Counted from the stretch's first letter, positions 44,234-52,734 are shown. The stretch is 64,000 nucleotides of DNA from Kitasatospora aureofaciens (GCF_001188955.3 NZ_JPRF03000087.1:186001-250000), one strand, 5' to 3'. A program made the numbers and translations. Notes: generated from the sequence alone by a model not told the origin.

Positions 44234-44725
44234 TCAACGGCGCCAGAAGCCGCGCTTCTTCGGGGCGACGAGCTGCACCACCGAGGCGACGAAGAGGTCG
44301 GCGACGGGGGAGGGGCCGGGGCCGTGGTTGAGGTGGCTCTCGGTGGTCCACTCGCCGAGGACGGTGCCCGGGCTGCCGTCGAACGGGTTGATCGCGTGTT
44401 CCAGGGTCAGGTACCGGACGGCGTTGGCGCCCTTGGGCAGGACGGAGGCGCAGAAGTACGCCTCGGTGGTGCCGGCCGGGGTGGGCAGGGTGACCAGGAG
44501 CAGGCGGGTGCCCTCGACCTCGACGTGACGGCAGTCGAGGCCGTTGCTGGGCAGCCGGTCCTCGGGCGGGAGGGTTTCGCCGAAGCTGTTCCAGAGCTTG
44601 GTGAAGGCGGGCACCAGGCTGCCGCCGTTCGGCGCCGGGCTGGTCACCTGGGGGCCGAACTTCAGCAGATGACGCGGGAGTTCGCGGTGCGCGAAGCGGT
44701 AGTGGTGCGGTCGCGGGTTCGTCAT
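44234..44725 (-). CDS. Protein of unknown function near ESX island
   Basis: A 163-residue alpha/beta protein (MTNPRPHHYRFAHRELPRHLLK...), without signal or membrane segment, containing FCASVLPKGANAVRYLTLEHAINPFDG and ending in the basic KKRGFWRR. I recognise no domain. It lies upstream of the ESX-type genes on the same strand, with 115 bases between; it may belong to the island. Confidence 0.6.
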   Translation of the reverse strand: MTNPRPHHYRFAHRELPRHLLKFGPQVTSPAPNGGSLVPAFTKLWNSFGETLPPEDRLPSNGLDCRHVEVEGTRLLLVTLPTPAGTTEAYFCASVLPKGANAVRYLTLEHAINPFDGSPGTVLGEWTTESHLNHGPGPSPVADLFVASVVQLVAPKKRGFWRR

Positions 44726-44823
44726 GGGGACACGGTAGCGAACGGGCCGGGCCGGGGCGTCGGCGCATCCGACGTCCCGATCCGGCCCAGGCAGTTGAAC
44801 TGACGATCCGTCGGTGACTGTCG

Positions 44824-45144
44824 TCAGTGACTGCCCTTGAGGTTGAGTACGACCACCCCGACGATGATCAGCGCGATCCCCAGGATCTGCAGCTTCCCCA
44901 GCGACTCGCCGAAGGCGACCACGCCGATCCCGGCGACGGCCGCCGTCCCGGCCCCCGACCAGACCGCGTACGCGACCGAGACCGGGATGTGCTTGAGCGC
45001 GCGGCCGAGCAGGAAGAAGGACAGCGCGTAGCCGACGCCCACCCCCAGGCTGGGCCAGAGGCGGGTGAACCCCTCGGTGAGTTTGAGGCAGCTGGTGGCG
45101 CAGACCTCGCTCAGGATGGCGAGGGCGAGCAGAACGTAGGGCAT
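44824..45144 (-). CDS. Small multidrug resistance (SMR) family transporter
   Basis: A 106-residue four-helix SMR protein. The essential membrane glutamate is E13 in LAILSEVCATSCLK, and the family motif AYAVWSGAGTAAVAGIGVVAFGE is complete. EmrE-like members export quaternary amines or guanidinium. The gene follows the HAD phosphatase by seven bases and seems to be the last gene of the phosphonate-import operon. That context raises export of a quaternary amine such as the product of trimethylaminoethylphosphonate degradation, but this is inference. Confidence 0.9.
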   Translation of the reverse strand: MPYVLLALAILSEVCATSCLKLTEGFTRLWPSLGVGVGYALSFFLLGRALKHIPVSVAYAVWSGAGTAAVAGIGVVAFGESLGKLQILGIALIIVGVVVLNLKGSH

Positions 45145-45151
45145 GTCGCTG

Positions 45152-45826
45152 TCAAACGGCCGGGGCGGCGCAGAGCTTCCCCAACAGCGCGAGGTCGGCC
45201 CGCTCCAGGCTGTCCAGCAGGGTGATCCGGTCGCCGTCGGGCATCGGGACGGCGGTGGACGGCACGGCGAGCACCGCGCAGCCGGCCGCGGCGGCGGAGG
45301 CGACCCCGGTCGGGGTGTCCTCGACGGCGACGCAGGCGGCCGGGTCCAGGCCGAGCCGCTCGGCCGCGGCCAGGTACGGGTCCGGCGCGGGCTTGGTGCG
45401 GGCGGTGTCCTCGGCGGCCAGGGTGACGGCGAACCAGTCGCGGCCGATGGAGGAGAGGACGAGGTCCACCACCTGGCGCGGCGAGGCGGAGACCAGCGCG
45501 GTGGGCACCCGGGCCTCGCGCAGGGCGGCCAGCAGGGCGAGCGCGCCGGGGCGGGGCACCGTCTCGGCGGCGACCTTTCCGGCGAAGGACTCGCCCAGCC
45601 TGGCGGCGAGTTCGGCCTCGGGGCGGGTGGTGCCGCTGGCCCGGTGCAGGTGGGCGGCGGTGTGCTCGACGGCCTGGCCGAGCACCTCGGGGGCGTCCCG
45701 GTCGGTGAGCGGGTGGTCCAGTTCCTCGGCGAGTTCGGCGGCGGCCTGCCACCACAGTTGCTCGGTGTCGACCAGGGTGCCGTCCATGTCGAAGAGGACG
45801 GCGGCGGGCAGTACGGATTCAGGCAT
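45152..45826 (-). CDS. HAD-family phosphatase (beta-PGM-like)
   Basis: A 224-residue haloacid-dehalogenase superfamily hydrolase. Motif I is LFDMDGTLVDTE, motif II is LVSASPRQ (Ser), motif III is the lysine in KPAPDPYL, and motif IV is VAVEDTPTGV. The cap is the helical type found in beta-phosphoglucomutase-like enzymes. It is not a phosphonoacetaldehyde hydrolase, which has a DxAGT motif I. It follows the importer ATPase by 45 bases and may be part of the same operon. Confidence 0.87.
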   Translation of the reverse strand: MPESVLPAAVLFDMDGTLVDTEQLWWQAAAELAEELDHPLTDRDAPEVLGQAVEHTAAHLHRASGTTRPEAELAARLGESFAGKVAAETVPRPGALALLAALREARVPTALVSASPRQVVDLVLSSIGRDWFAVTLAAEDTARTKPAPDPYLAAAERLGLDPAACVAVEDTPTGVASAAAAGCAVLAVPSTAVPMPDGDRITLLDSLERADLALLGKLCAAPAV

Positions 45827-45871
45827 GGCGGTACCTTCGGTGGTTCTTCGGTCGGTGCGGGGACGAGGTTC

Positions 45872-46969
45872 TCAGGCGGCGCGGCGGTCCACCAGCACCG
45901 GGCGCTCCGGCAGCGTGAGCCCGGCGCGTGAGCCGGCCGGCAGGGCGGCGGCGGCCTCGGTGGGCAGGTCGGCCTTGACCTCGGTGCCGTCGTCCAGGCG
46001 GACGGTGAGCCGGGTGACGGCGCCCAGGAAGGACGCGGTGACCACCAGCGCGGGGCCGGCCTCGTCCGGGCTGAGCAGGACGTTCTCCGGGCGGACCAGC
46101 ACCTGCAGCTCGCCGTCGGCCGGGACCTCGCCGTCGACCGCGTGCCGGCGGCCGAGCACCTCGACGCCGTCCGAGGTGCGGGTGCACGGGATGCGGCTCA
46201 TGGTGCCGACGAACTCGGCGACGAAGGCGGTGGCCGGCCGGCCGTACAGCTCGGACGGGGTGGCGCACTGCTCCAGCTTCCCGGCCCGCAGCACGGCGAC
46301 CCGGTCGGCCATCGACAGCGCCTCCTCCTGGTCGTGGGTGACGAACAGGGTGGTGATGCCCAGCTCCTGCTGGAGGCGGCGGATCTCCTCGCGGAGCTGG
46401 AGGCGGACCTTGGCGTCCAGCGCGGACAGCGGCTCGTCCAGCAGCAGCACGCGCGGCTGGAGGGCGAGCGCGCGGGCGAGTGCGATGCGCTGCTGCTGGC
46501 CGCCGGACATCTGGTGCGGGTAGTGCTCGGCGCGGTGCGGCAGGCCGACCAGCTCCAGCAGTTCGTGGGCGCGCCTGCGGCGCTCGGCCTTGCCGGTGCC
46601 GCGCATCCGCAGCCCGAAGGCGACGTTGTCCAGCGCGGTCAGGTGCGGGAAGAGGCTGTACGACTGGAACACCATGCCCGCGTCGCGCTTGTGGGCGGGG
46701 ATCGCGGTGATGTCCTGGCCGTCGACCAGCACCTCGCCGGAGTCGTGCTGCTCGAAGCCGGCCAGGATGCGCAGGGCGGTGGTCTTCCCGCAGCCGGACG
46801 GGCCGAGCAGGGCGAGCAGTTCACCGGGCCGGACGGTCAGGTCCAGGCCGTCGAGGGCGGTGGTGGCGCCGAACGCGCGGCGCAGCGAGCGGAACTCGAC
46901 GGTGGCGCTGCCCGAGGTGGTTCCGGGGGCGAGCGGGGCGCCGTCGGCGAGGACGGTGGCCGTGGTCAT
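45872..46969 (-). CDS. ABC importer ATP-binding protein (2-aminoethylphosphonate/polyamine class)
   Basis: A 365-residue ATPase with Walker A GPSGCGKTT, signature MSGGQQQRIALARALALQP, Walker B LLLDEPLSALD and a C-terminal TOBE-type domain (about 240-365). It belongs to the PotA/PhnT-like class that serves binding-protein-dependent import. It lies downstream of its two permease genes and the binding-protein gene. The phosphonate role is inferred from the fused dioxygenase/HD enzyme and the shared operator. Confidence 0.9.
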   Translation of the reverse strand: MTTATVLADGAPLAPGTTSGSATVEFRSLRRAFGATTALDGLDLTVRPGELLALLGPSGCGKTTALRILAGFEQHDSGEVLVDGQDITAIPAHKRDAGMVFQSYSLFPHLTALDNVAFGLRMRGTGKAERRRRAHELLELVGLPHRAEHYPHQMSGGQQQRIALARALALQPRVLLLDEPLSALDAKVRLQLREEIRRLQQELGITTLFVTHDQEEALSMADRVAVLRAGKLEQCATPSELYGRPATAFVAEFVGTMSRIPCTRTSDGVEVLGRRHAVDGEVPADGELQVLVRPENVLLSPDEAGPALVVTASFLGAVTRLTVRLDDGTEVKADLPTEAAAALPAGSRAGLTLPERPVLVDRRAA

Positions 46970-47000
46970 GGCTGATAACTCCTGGAAAGCGGTGGGTGGT

Positions 47001-47822
47001 TCAGGACCGGGCGGCCTTGCGGCCGCGGCCGACGGCGGACATCAGCAGCAGGACGAGCCAGACGATCAGCAGGCTGAGCATCGAGACCGCGACGGACATC
47101 TGGCCGTCGCTCTTGCCGTTGGAGTTGATCCACACCGAGAAGGGGGTGAAGCCGAGGATGGAGGCGGTGGTGAACTCGCCGAGCACCAGGGCGACGGTGA
47201 GCACGGCGGCGTTCAGCAGCGAGCTGCGCAGGTTGGGCAGGACGACGGTGAACACCGCGCGCAGCCAGCCGGCCCCGCAGTTTCGGGCGGCCTCGACCAG
47301 GGTGACCACGTCGACACCGCGCAGGCCGGCGTCGATCGCCCGGTAGGCGAACGGCAGCGCCATCAGCACGTACGCGATGACCAGGACGACCGGGAAGTTC
47401 GGGTCCTGGATGGCCACGACGGTCTGGAAGAACGGGGTGTCCTGGAGGTAGTCCGGGCCCCAGCGCAGCACGCCGATGATGCCGGTGGTGAGCGCGACGA
47501 CCGGGACGACCAGCGGCATCGAGCACATGATCTCGATCACCGGGCGCAGCCTCGGCGCGCCGAGCCGGGCGGCGAGCACCGCCGGGACGAGCAGGAGCAG
47601 CAGCACCACCACGGTGACGGCCGCCAGTTCGAGGCTCAGCACCAGGCTGTCGGTGAAGCCGGGGGCGTTCAGCAGCTCGGTGTAGGCGCGGAAGGTGGTG
47701 CCGCCCTTGTTGTCGTCGACGCTGAACCACAGCGAGGCGGCCATCGGCACCGCGAAGTAGATCCCGCAGACCAGCAGGACCAGGCCGCGGCCGAAACGGA
47801 TGCGATTGATCAGGCGAGCCAC
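47001..47822 (-). CDS. ABC importer permease (second)
   Basis: A 273-residue permease with six helices and the EAA-loop segment EAARNCGAGWLRAVFTVVLPNLRSSLLNAAVL. It belongs to the PotC/PhnV-like class. GTG at 47822 overlaps the upstream permease by 13 bases. A long open frame upstream on this strand is not coding-like. It forms the translocation channel with the permease encoded next to it. Confidence 0.9.
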   Translation of the reverse strand: MARLINRIRFGRGLVLLVCGIYFAVPMAASLWFSVDDNKGGTTFRAYTELLNAPGFTDSLVLSLELAAVTVVVLLLLLVPAVLAARLGAPRLRPVIEIMCSMPLVVPVVALTTGIIGVLRWGPDYLQDTPFFQTVVAIQDPNFPVVLVIAYVLMALPFAYRAIDAGLRGVDVVTLVEAARNCGAGWLRAVFTVVLPNLRSSLLNAAVLTVALVLGEFTTASILGFTPFSVWINSNGKSDGQMSVAVSMLSLLIVWLVLLLMSAVGRGRKAARS

Positions 47823-48796
47823 TTGGCACTCCGGCGCTGAAGGGGCAGGTACAGGGCCATCACCAGGCAGGCGACCACGATCATGTCGAGTCCGAGGGCG
47901 AGGGCGAGGTTGCCCTGGCCGACCAGGACGTTGCCGGACAGCGCGTCGCCGATCTGCATCGAGATCAGCGGCACCGAACTGCCCACCATGGCCTCGGCGG
48001 TGGCGTACGCGGCGAACGAGGCGCCGAACAGCAGCACGAAGCCGCCGAGCAGCGAGGGCAGCAGGACGGGCAGGGCCACGTGCCGCCAGTACTGCAGGGA
48101 GGTGGCGCCGTTGTTGGACGCGGCCTCGCGCCACTGGGCCTTCAGGCCCTCCAGGGCCGGGGTGATGGTGATGACCATCAGCGGGACCAGGAAGTAGAGG
48201 TAGACCACCGACAGGCCGGAGAAGGTGTAGAGGTTCCAGCCGTGCTCGGTCAGGCCGAGCTTCCTGGTGACCTCGCCGGAGTTGCCGAGGGTGGCGACGA
48301 ACATGAAGGCCAGCGGGACGCCGCCGAAGTTGGCGAGCACGCCGGAGGCGGACATCACGGCCTCGCGGAAGGCCCGGAACCGGGAGGTCGCCACGGCCTG
48401 GGCCAGCGGCAGGCCGACCACGGTGGCGATCAGCGCGGTCAGCAGGGAGAGCTTCACGCTGCCCCACAGGGCCGTCCAGTACGCGCCCTGGAGGGAGCCG
48501 GTGAGGTTGTCGGTGGTGAAGGTGCCGCCGCCGTCGGGGGCGTCCGAGGAGGTGGTGAAGGCGCCGACGGCGATCGCGACGGCGGGCAGGCCGAAGCCGA
48601 TCGCGAAGAAGAGCACCAGCGGGAGGGCGGCGAGCCAGGCGCGGCTGCCGCGGGCCCGGCGTCCGGCCGGGCGGGGTGCCCCGGTCTGCACAGCCGTGAC
48701 GGCCGAGGCGGTGGGGGAGGAGGCGGGGCCGGGGGCGCCCCCGCCGCTCTGGGCGGCGGAGGCGGTGGCCGGCACCGGGGTGGGAGCCGTGGTCAT
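47810..48796 (-). CDS. ABC importer permease (first)
   Basis: A 328-residue permease with six helices, preceded by a 50-residue Pro/Ala/Gly-rich cytoplasmic tail. The EAA-loop is REAASNNGATSLQYWRHVALPVLLPSLLGGFV. The gene directly follows the binding-protein gene by six bases and overlaps the second permease gene by 13 bases. PotB/PhnU-like class; the substrate is set by the binding protein. Confidence 0.9.
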   Translation of the reverse strand: MTTAPTPVPATASAAQSGGGAPGPASSPTASAVTAVQTGAPRPAGRRARGSRAWLAALPLVLFFAIGFGLPAVAIAVGAFTTSSDAPDGGGTFTTDNLTGSLQGAYWTALWGSVKLSLLTALIATVVGLPLAQAVATSRFRAFREAVMSASGVLANFGGVPLAFMFVATLGNSGEVTRKLGLTEHGWNLYTFSGLSVVYLYFLVPLMVITITPALEGLKAQWREAASNNGATSLQYWRHVALPVLLPSLLGGFVLLFGASFAAYATAEAMVGSSVPLISMQIGDALSGNVLVGQGNLALALGLDMIVVACLVMALYLPLQRRSAKWLA

Positions 48797-48802
48797 CTCA
48801 GG

Positions 48803-49975
48803 TCAGCCCGCGATCGCCTTGGCCCAGTTCTCGGTCACGACCTTCTTGGCCGCGTCCGTCTGGTCCTGGGTCGGGAAGGTGGTGAAGGGCTTCTCGACGG
48901 TCGGCAGCTTGGCGGCGGCGGTCGCGTCCAGGGTGCCGGCGGTCTTCATGGCGTCGAACAGGGCGGGGGTGGCGTAGCCGCCGAGGAAGCCGTTCTGCCC
49001 CTGGGCGCTGTAGAGGTACTCCTCCCACAGGCGCGCGGCGGCCGGGTGCGGGGCGTCCTTGTTGATCGCCTGGTTGTAGTACTGGGCGTAGGAGCCGTCC
49101 GAGGGGATGGACACCTGCCAGTCGATGCCCTTGTCCTTGAACTTGTCGCTGTAGCCGGCGTTCAGGTACGACCAGTCGATGCTGATCGGGGTCTCGCCCT
49201 TCTCGATGGTCGCCGGGGTGACCTCGACCGGGTTGAAGTTGCCGGCCTGCTTGACCTTGCCGAAGAAGTCGATGCCGGGCTGGATGTTGTCCAGCGAGCC
49301 GCCGTTGGCGAGCGCGGCCGCGTAGACGGCGCCGAAGGCGGCACCGGCCTTGGTCGGGTTGCCGTTCAGGGCGACCATGCCCTTGTAGTCGGGCTTGAGC
49401 AGGTCGGCGAAGGTCTTCGGGCAGGCGGACACCTTCTTGGCGTCGCAGCCGATCGACATGTAGCCGCCGTAGTCGTTGTAGCTCAGGCCGTTGGCGTCCT
49501 TCATGGTGGCCGGGATCTTGTCGAAGTCGGTCACCTTGTACGGGGCGAGCAGGCCCTGCTTGCCGGCGCTGATCGCGAAGGCCGAGCCGAGGTCGACGAC
49601 GTCGGGGGCGCGGTCCTGGCCCTTACGGGAGGTGATCGCGTTGATCTCGTCCTGGCTGGAGCCGTCCGGGTTCTCGTCCTCGATGTCGATGCCGTACTTC
49701 GCCTTGAAGTCGTCCATCAGCTTGCCGTAGTTCGCCCAGTCGCGGGGCAGCGTGATGACGTGCAGCTTGCCCTCCTTCTTGGCGGCGGCGACCAGCGCGT
49801 CCATGCCGCCGAAGTCGGCGACCGAGGTGGCGGTCTTGGCGCTCTTGCCGCCCGCGAGGTCGTTGCTGCCGGCCTTCGCGGAGGAGGAGCCGGCGGAACC
49901 GCAGGCGGTGAGGGACAGCGCGGCGGCGGTCAGAACGGCCGCGAAGGCGGCGGAGCGGGCGCGGTGCAGGGACAC
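48803..49975 (-). CDS. Extracellular substrate-binding lipoprotein, probable phosphonate type
   Basis: A 390-residue binding protein with a lipoprotein signal: LSLTAC with the lipobox cysteine near residue 25, followed by a Ser/Gly linker. The mature part begins DALVAAAKKEGKLHVITLPRDWANYG, which is the pattern of family 1 binding proteins for 2-aminoethylphosphonate, polyamines or iron. It heads the leftward operon. GTG at 49975 follows AGGAGA. The phosphonate assignment rests on the shared operator with the fused oxygenase gene, not on pocket residues. Confidence 0.85.
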   Translation of the reverse strand: MSLHRARSAAFAAVLTAAALSLTACGSAGSSSAKAGSNDLAGGKSAKTATSVADFGGMDALVAAAKKEGKLHVITLPRDWANYGKLMDDFKAKYGIDIEDENPDGSSQDEINAITSRKGQDRAPDVVDLGSAFAISAGKQGLLAPYKVTDFDKIPATMKDANGLSYNDYGGYMSIGCDAKKVSACPKTFADLLKPDYKGMVALNGNPTKAGAAFGAVYAAALANGGSLDNIQPGIDFFGKVKQAGNFNPVEVTPATIEKGETPISIDWSYLNAGYSDKFKDKGIDWQVSIPSDGSYAQYYNQAINKDAPHPAAARLWEEYLYSAQGQNGFLGGYATPALFDAMKTAGTLDATAAAKLPTVEKPFTTFPTQDQTDAAKKVVTENWAKAIAG

Positions 49976-50294
49976 GGGTCAGTCTCCTGAGACGGGGGAA
50001 CTGCAAGCGGGTGTCTTGAACGGGGGATCAGCCGGGTGGCGCGGTCCGGAGCCGTCCGAGGAGAGTTCGGAACCGTCCGAGTTGACTAGCCAACTTCGCT
50101 GACGGGGGTAAGTAACCCGAAGTCCGGTGACGGGAAGGTGAACGGACGGCCCAGAACCGGGGTCGGCTGCGGGAACGGTGGAATCCGGCCATCGGAGCGT
50201 GATCCGTTCGATGCGATGCTCGAACCGCGCAGCGGGATAGGGTCGGGCTGTCCGCGCCGGCACGGCTGCGCTGGACACCGCCCCAGGAGGGACA
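49976..50294. other. Divergent promoter region, importer/GntR regulator
   Basis: 319 bases between the binding-protein gene and the GntR gene, containing the operator at 50079-50097. Promoters for both directions should lie here. A GTCCGAG element recurs nearby (50055 and 50075). Confidence 0.5.
50079..50097. promoter_or_regulatory. Operator palindrome (AGTTG-N6-CAACT), importer side
   Basis: GAGTTGACTAGCCAACTTC holds inverted arms AGTTG and CAACT. It matches 16 of 19 positions of a site before the fused oxygenase gene (52716-52734). It is a probable GntR/UTRA repressor site. Confidence 0.75.
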
Positions 50295-51098
50295 TTGACT
50301 GACGTGGCAGTAGAGTCCGGGCGCCCCGTCGAACGTGCGACCGGCGAGCGTGCGACCGGCGCCCTGTACCGCAAGGTCGCCGCCGACCTGCGCGAGGCCA
50401 TCACCACCGGCGCGTACGGCGAGGCGGGCCGGCTGCCCGCCGAAGGCGCCCTCGCCGAGCAGTACGGGGTCTCCCGCGGCACCGTCCGCCAGGCCCTCGC
50501 CGTGCTGCGCTCCGACGGGCTGGTCACCTCCCGCCGGGGCACCCGGAGGGTGGTGCTCGGCGGCGCCCGGGTGCAGAGCTTCTCCGAACTGCTCAGCTTC
50601 ACCCACTGGGCGTACTCGATGGGCGAGGAGCCCGGCGGCATCCTGGACTCACTGGTGCGCCGCCCGGCCGACGCCGCCGAACGCGACCAACTGCGCCTGG
50701 AGCCGGGCGCCGAGGTGTACGTGACGGTCCGGCTGCGGACCCTGTCCGGCACACCGGTGATGGTCGAGCGGACCATCTACCCGCCGCGGGTCGGCGAGAT
50801 CGTCGCCGAGCTGCCGCCGGACGTCGTCTCCCACACCGAGGTGCTGCGCGAGCACGGCATCCTGTTCACCGACGCCGACCACACCATCGACATCGTCGCG
50901 GCCAACGCCGAGGACGCCCGGCTGCTCGGCTGCCGCCGCGGCGGCCCACTGCTGCGCGAGCGGCGCCGCACGACCGACCCGACCGGCACGCCGGTGGAGT
51001 GGTCGCAGGACCGCTACCTGCCCGGGACGGTGGCGTTCAGCGTGCACAACTCGCTGGCGACTTCGGCGCTTTCGCGGCACGCCCGGGAGCTGGACTGA
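50295..51098 (+). CDS. GntR/HutC-family (UTRA) transcriptional regulator
   Basis: A 267-residue GntR regulator with an N-terminal winged helix (about 20-90: YRKVAADLREAITTGAYGEAGRLPAEGALAEQYGVSRGTVRQALAVLRSDGLV) and a C-terminal UTRA ligand domain (about 110-255), as in PhnF-type phosphonate regulators. TTG at 50295 follows GGAGG. It is divergent from the importer operon and convergent with the fused oxygenase gene. Two near-identical palindromes suggest it binds both promoters. The ligand is presumably a phosphonate. Confidence 0.9.
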   Translation: MTDVAVESGRPVERATGERATGALYRKVAADLREAITTGAYGEAGRLPAEGALAEQYGVSRGTVRQALAVLRSDGLVTSRRGTRRVVLGGARVQSFSELLSFTHWAYSMGEEPGGILDSLVRRPADAAERDQLRLEPGAEVYVTVRLRTLSGTPVMVERTIYPPRVGEIVAELPPDVVSHTEVLREHGILFTDADHTIDIVAANAEDARLLGCRRGGPLLRERRRTTDPTGTPVEWSQDRYLPGTVAFSVHNSLATSALSRHARELD

Positions 51099-51110
51099 GC
51101 TCCCGGGCGT
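51079..51110. terminator. Terminator overlapping the GntR stop codon
   Basis: ACGCCCGGGAGCT (51079-51091) and AGCTCCCGGGCGT (51098-51110) pair perfectly; the left arm is within the coding end of the GntR gene. It lies between convergent genes. Confidence 0.75.
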
Positions 51111-51117
51111 TGTTCGG

Positions 51118-52698
51118 TCACTTCATCAGTGCCGCGAGCAGCGGGCGGTAGTGCTCGAAGTCCGGCGTCTTCGCGCCGGCCGTCTTGGCCTGCTCGTCCC
51201 AGCGGCGGACGGCCATCGCGTCGACGGCGCCCGGGAGTCGGGCGAAGTCGGCCGCCTCGCGGTCGTCCATCGGGCCGCCCTGGACGGTGAGGGTGTACTT
51301 GGAGGCGGCGGACAGCTCGGCGCGGTAGCCGGGCTCGGCGGCGCACAGGTAGCGCTTGGCGGCCACGTGCAGCCGCACCGGCTCGGTGACCTCCGGGCCG
51401 AACCAGCGGGCCAGCCAGTCGGCGCCGCTGTCGCTGTGATGGTTGTCCTGTCCCTGCATCAAGTCGCGCCCGCGCACGGCCCCTTGGAAGTGTCCGACGT
51501 CGTGCAGCAGTGCGGCGGCGATGAGGTGGTCGGGAGCCCCGGCGGCCTCGGCAGCGGCGGCGGCCTGCAGCATGTGCTCGGCCATGGTGACCGCCTCGCC
51601 CAGGTACTCCCCGGCTCCCTCGCCCGTGAACAGCTCGGCCAGCTCGTCCAGGGCGGCGGTGCGGCGGTGCAGGACGGCGAGGGTGCTGTGCAGGGCGTCC
51701 AGGTCGGCGTAGCAGCCCTGGAGATGGCGCCGGCCGTCCTGCTGGAAGGCGGTACGGGCGTGCAGCAGGCGGGTGTTGTCGAAGACCAGGCAGTCGCCGG
51801 GGCCCAGGCGGAAGGTGAGCCGGAGCTCGGGGCGCAGGGTGATCGCGGCGAAGCGGCGGTAGGCGGCGTAGAAGGCCTCCACGTCGTCCGCTCGGAGGGT
51901 GCCGAGCGAGCGGTTGTTGAAGCGGACCTCGCGGATCCGGCCGAGCGGGTCCACGTCGATCAGCGGGCGGTCGGCGCGCAGTTCGGTGCGGCGGTCCCGG
52001 AAGACGAAGGGGACGGGAGTGCGGGTGAGGGTCTCGAAGTCCTCGGGGGCTTCGTCGCGGAGGGCCGCGGCCGCCTTGAAGCCGTCCACCAGGCCGGAGT
52101 CGCCGCCGGTCGCCGAGTTCTCCAGGCAGTGCAGCAGTTGGAGGGTGGGGACCGGGTCCCGGTAGGGGTTGTCGGTGTGCGGGGTGATGGCCCTGTTCGT
52201 GAAGGCGAGGTTGTTCGGGTCGGGCTCGATCCGGACGTCGAACAGCTCGCCGTAGTTGGTGACCCGGACGTAGCCGAAGCTCTCGGCCACCCGCAGCACC
52301 TGGCGCTCCACCGTCGGCACCCCGCGCAGCAGCGCGAAGCCGCTGCGCCGTACGGCGGCGAGGACGGCGGCCTGCTCGGCGGGGTCGGTCAGGTACGCCT
52401 CCCAGTCGGCCCCGGGGATGCCGCGCGCGAAGTCGGCGGCCGTCCAGAGCCGCTTGCCCTGCTCGGTGCGGCCGTCGCCCGCCTCGTCCGTGTCGTGCAG
52501 CCAGGTGAGCGGGTAGCGGGAGCGGTGGCCGTCGGACCAGAGGACTTCCAGGTTGCCGTCGAGCTCCTTGCTCGCGGCGATGGCGAGGTCCGGCGGCAGA
52601 TCGCTGATCTGGAACAGCTTCTGCCCGTTGCGCGGGTCCCGGCACTCGCCGCACGGGCAGTTGTCGCGCAGCCAGTAGGGCGGCGGTTGCTGGGTCAT
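51118..52698 (-). CDS. Fused phosphonate oxygenase: TmpA-like Fe/2OG dioxygenase + TmpB/PhnZ-like HD diiron oxygenase
   Basis: A 526-residue two-enzyme polypeptide. Residues 8-70 are a GBBH-type N-terminal domain (WLRDNCPCGECRDPRNGQ). Residues 95-345 form a TauD-fold dioxygenase with Fe ligands H174, D176 (TPHTDNP) and H313 (RLLHARTAF). Residues 360-510 form an HD oxygenase: H375, H399-D400, H421, H444 and D501, with Y365 and E368. The spacing of these residues closely matches the PhnZ set as I recall it (H34, H58, D59, H80, H104, D161, Y24, E27). Together they would hydroxylate an aminoalkylphosphonate and then cleave the C-P bond, releasing phosphate. The GBBH domain favours a quaternary-amine substrate. 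In characterised systems these are separate proteins. Confidence 0.9.
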   Translation of the reverse strand: MTQQPPPYWLRDNCPCGECRDPRNGQKLFQISDLPPDLAIAASKELDGNLEVLWSDGHRSRYPLTWLHDTDEAGDGRTEQGKRLWTAADFARGIPGADWEAYLTDPAEQAAVLAAVRRSGFALLRGVPTVERQVLRVAESFGYVRVTNYGELFDVRIEPDPNNLAFTNRAITPHTDNPYRDPVPTLQLLHCLENSATGGDSGLVDGFKAAAALRDEAPEDFETLTRTPVPFVFRDRRTELRADRPLIDVDPLGRIREVRFNNRSLGTLRADDVEAFYAAYRRFAAITLRPELRLTFRLGPGDCLVFDNTRLLHARTAFQQDGRRHLQGCYADLDALHSTLAVLHRRTAALDELAELFTGEGAGEYLGEAVTMAEHMLQAAAAAEAAGAPDHLIAAALLHDVGHFQGAVRGRDLMQGQDNHHSDSGADWLARWFGPEVTEPVRLHVAAKRYLCAAEPGYRAELSAASKYTLTVQGGPMDDREAADFARLPGAVDAMAVRRWDEQAKTAGAKTPDFEHYRPLLAALMK

Positions 52699-52715
52699 GG
52701 GTCTCCTCCTGGGCT

Positions 52716-52734
52716 GAGTTGTACAGCCAACTTC
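52716..52734. promoter_or_regulatory. Operator palindrome (AGTTG-N6-CAACT), fused-oxygenase side
   Basis: GAGTTGTACAGCCAACTTC lies 18-36 bases upstream of the fused oxygenase start. The twin site is at 50079-50097, with both arms and flanks identical. Confidence 0.75.

Noticed and set aside
44800..44827. CTGACGA...TCGTCAG hairpin as terminator of the SMR gene
   Set aside because: Only seven-base arms with a 14-base loop, and the right arm overlaps the stop codon; too weak to call.
45152..45826. Phosphonoacetaldehyde hydrolase (PhnX) for the HAD gene in the phosphonate locus
   Set aside because: Motif I is DMDGTLVD, not the DxAGT form of PhnX; the cap resembles beta-PGM-type phosphatases.
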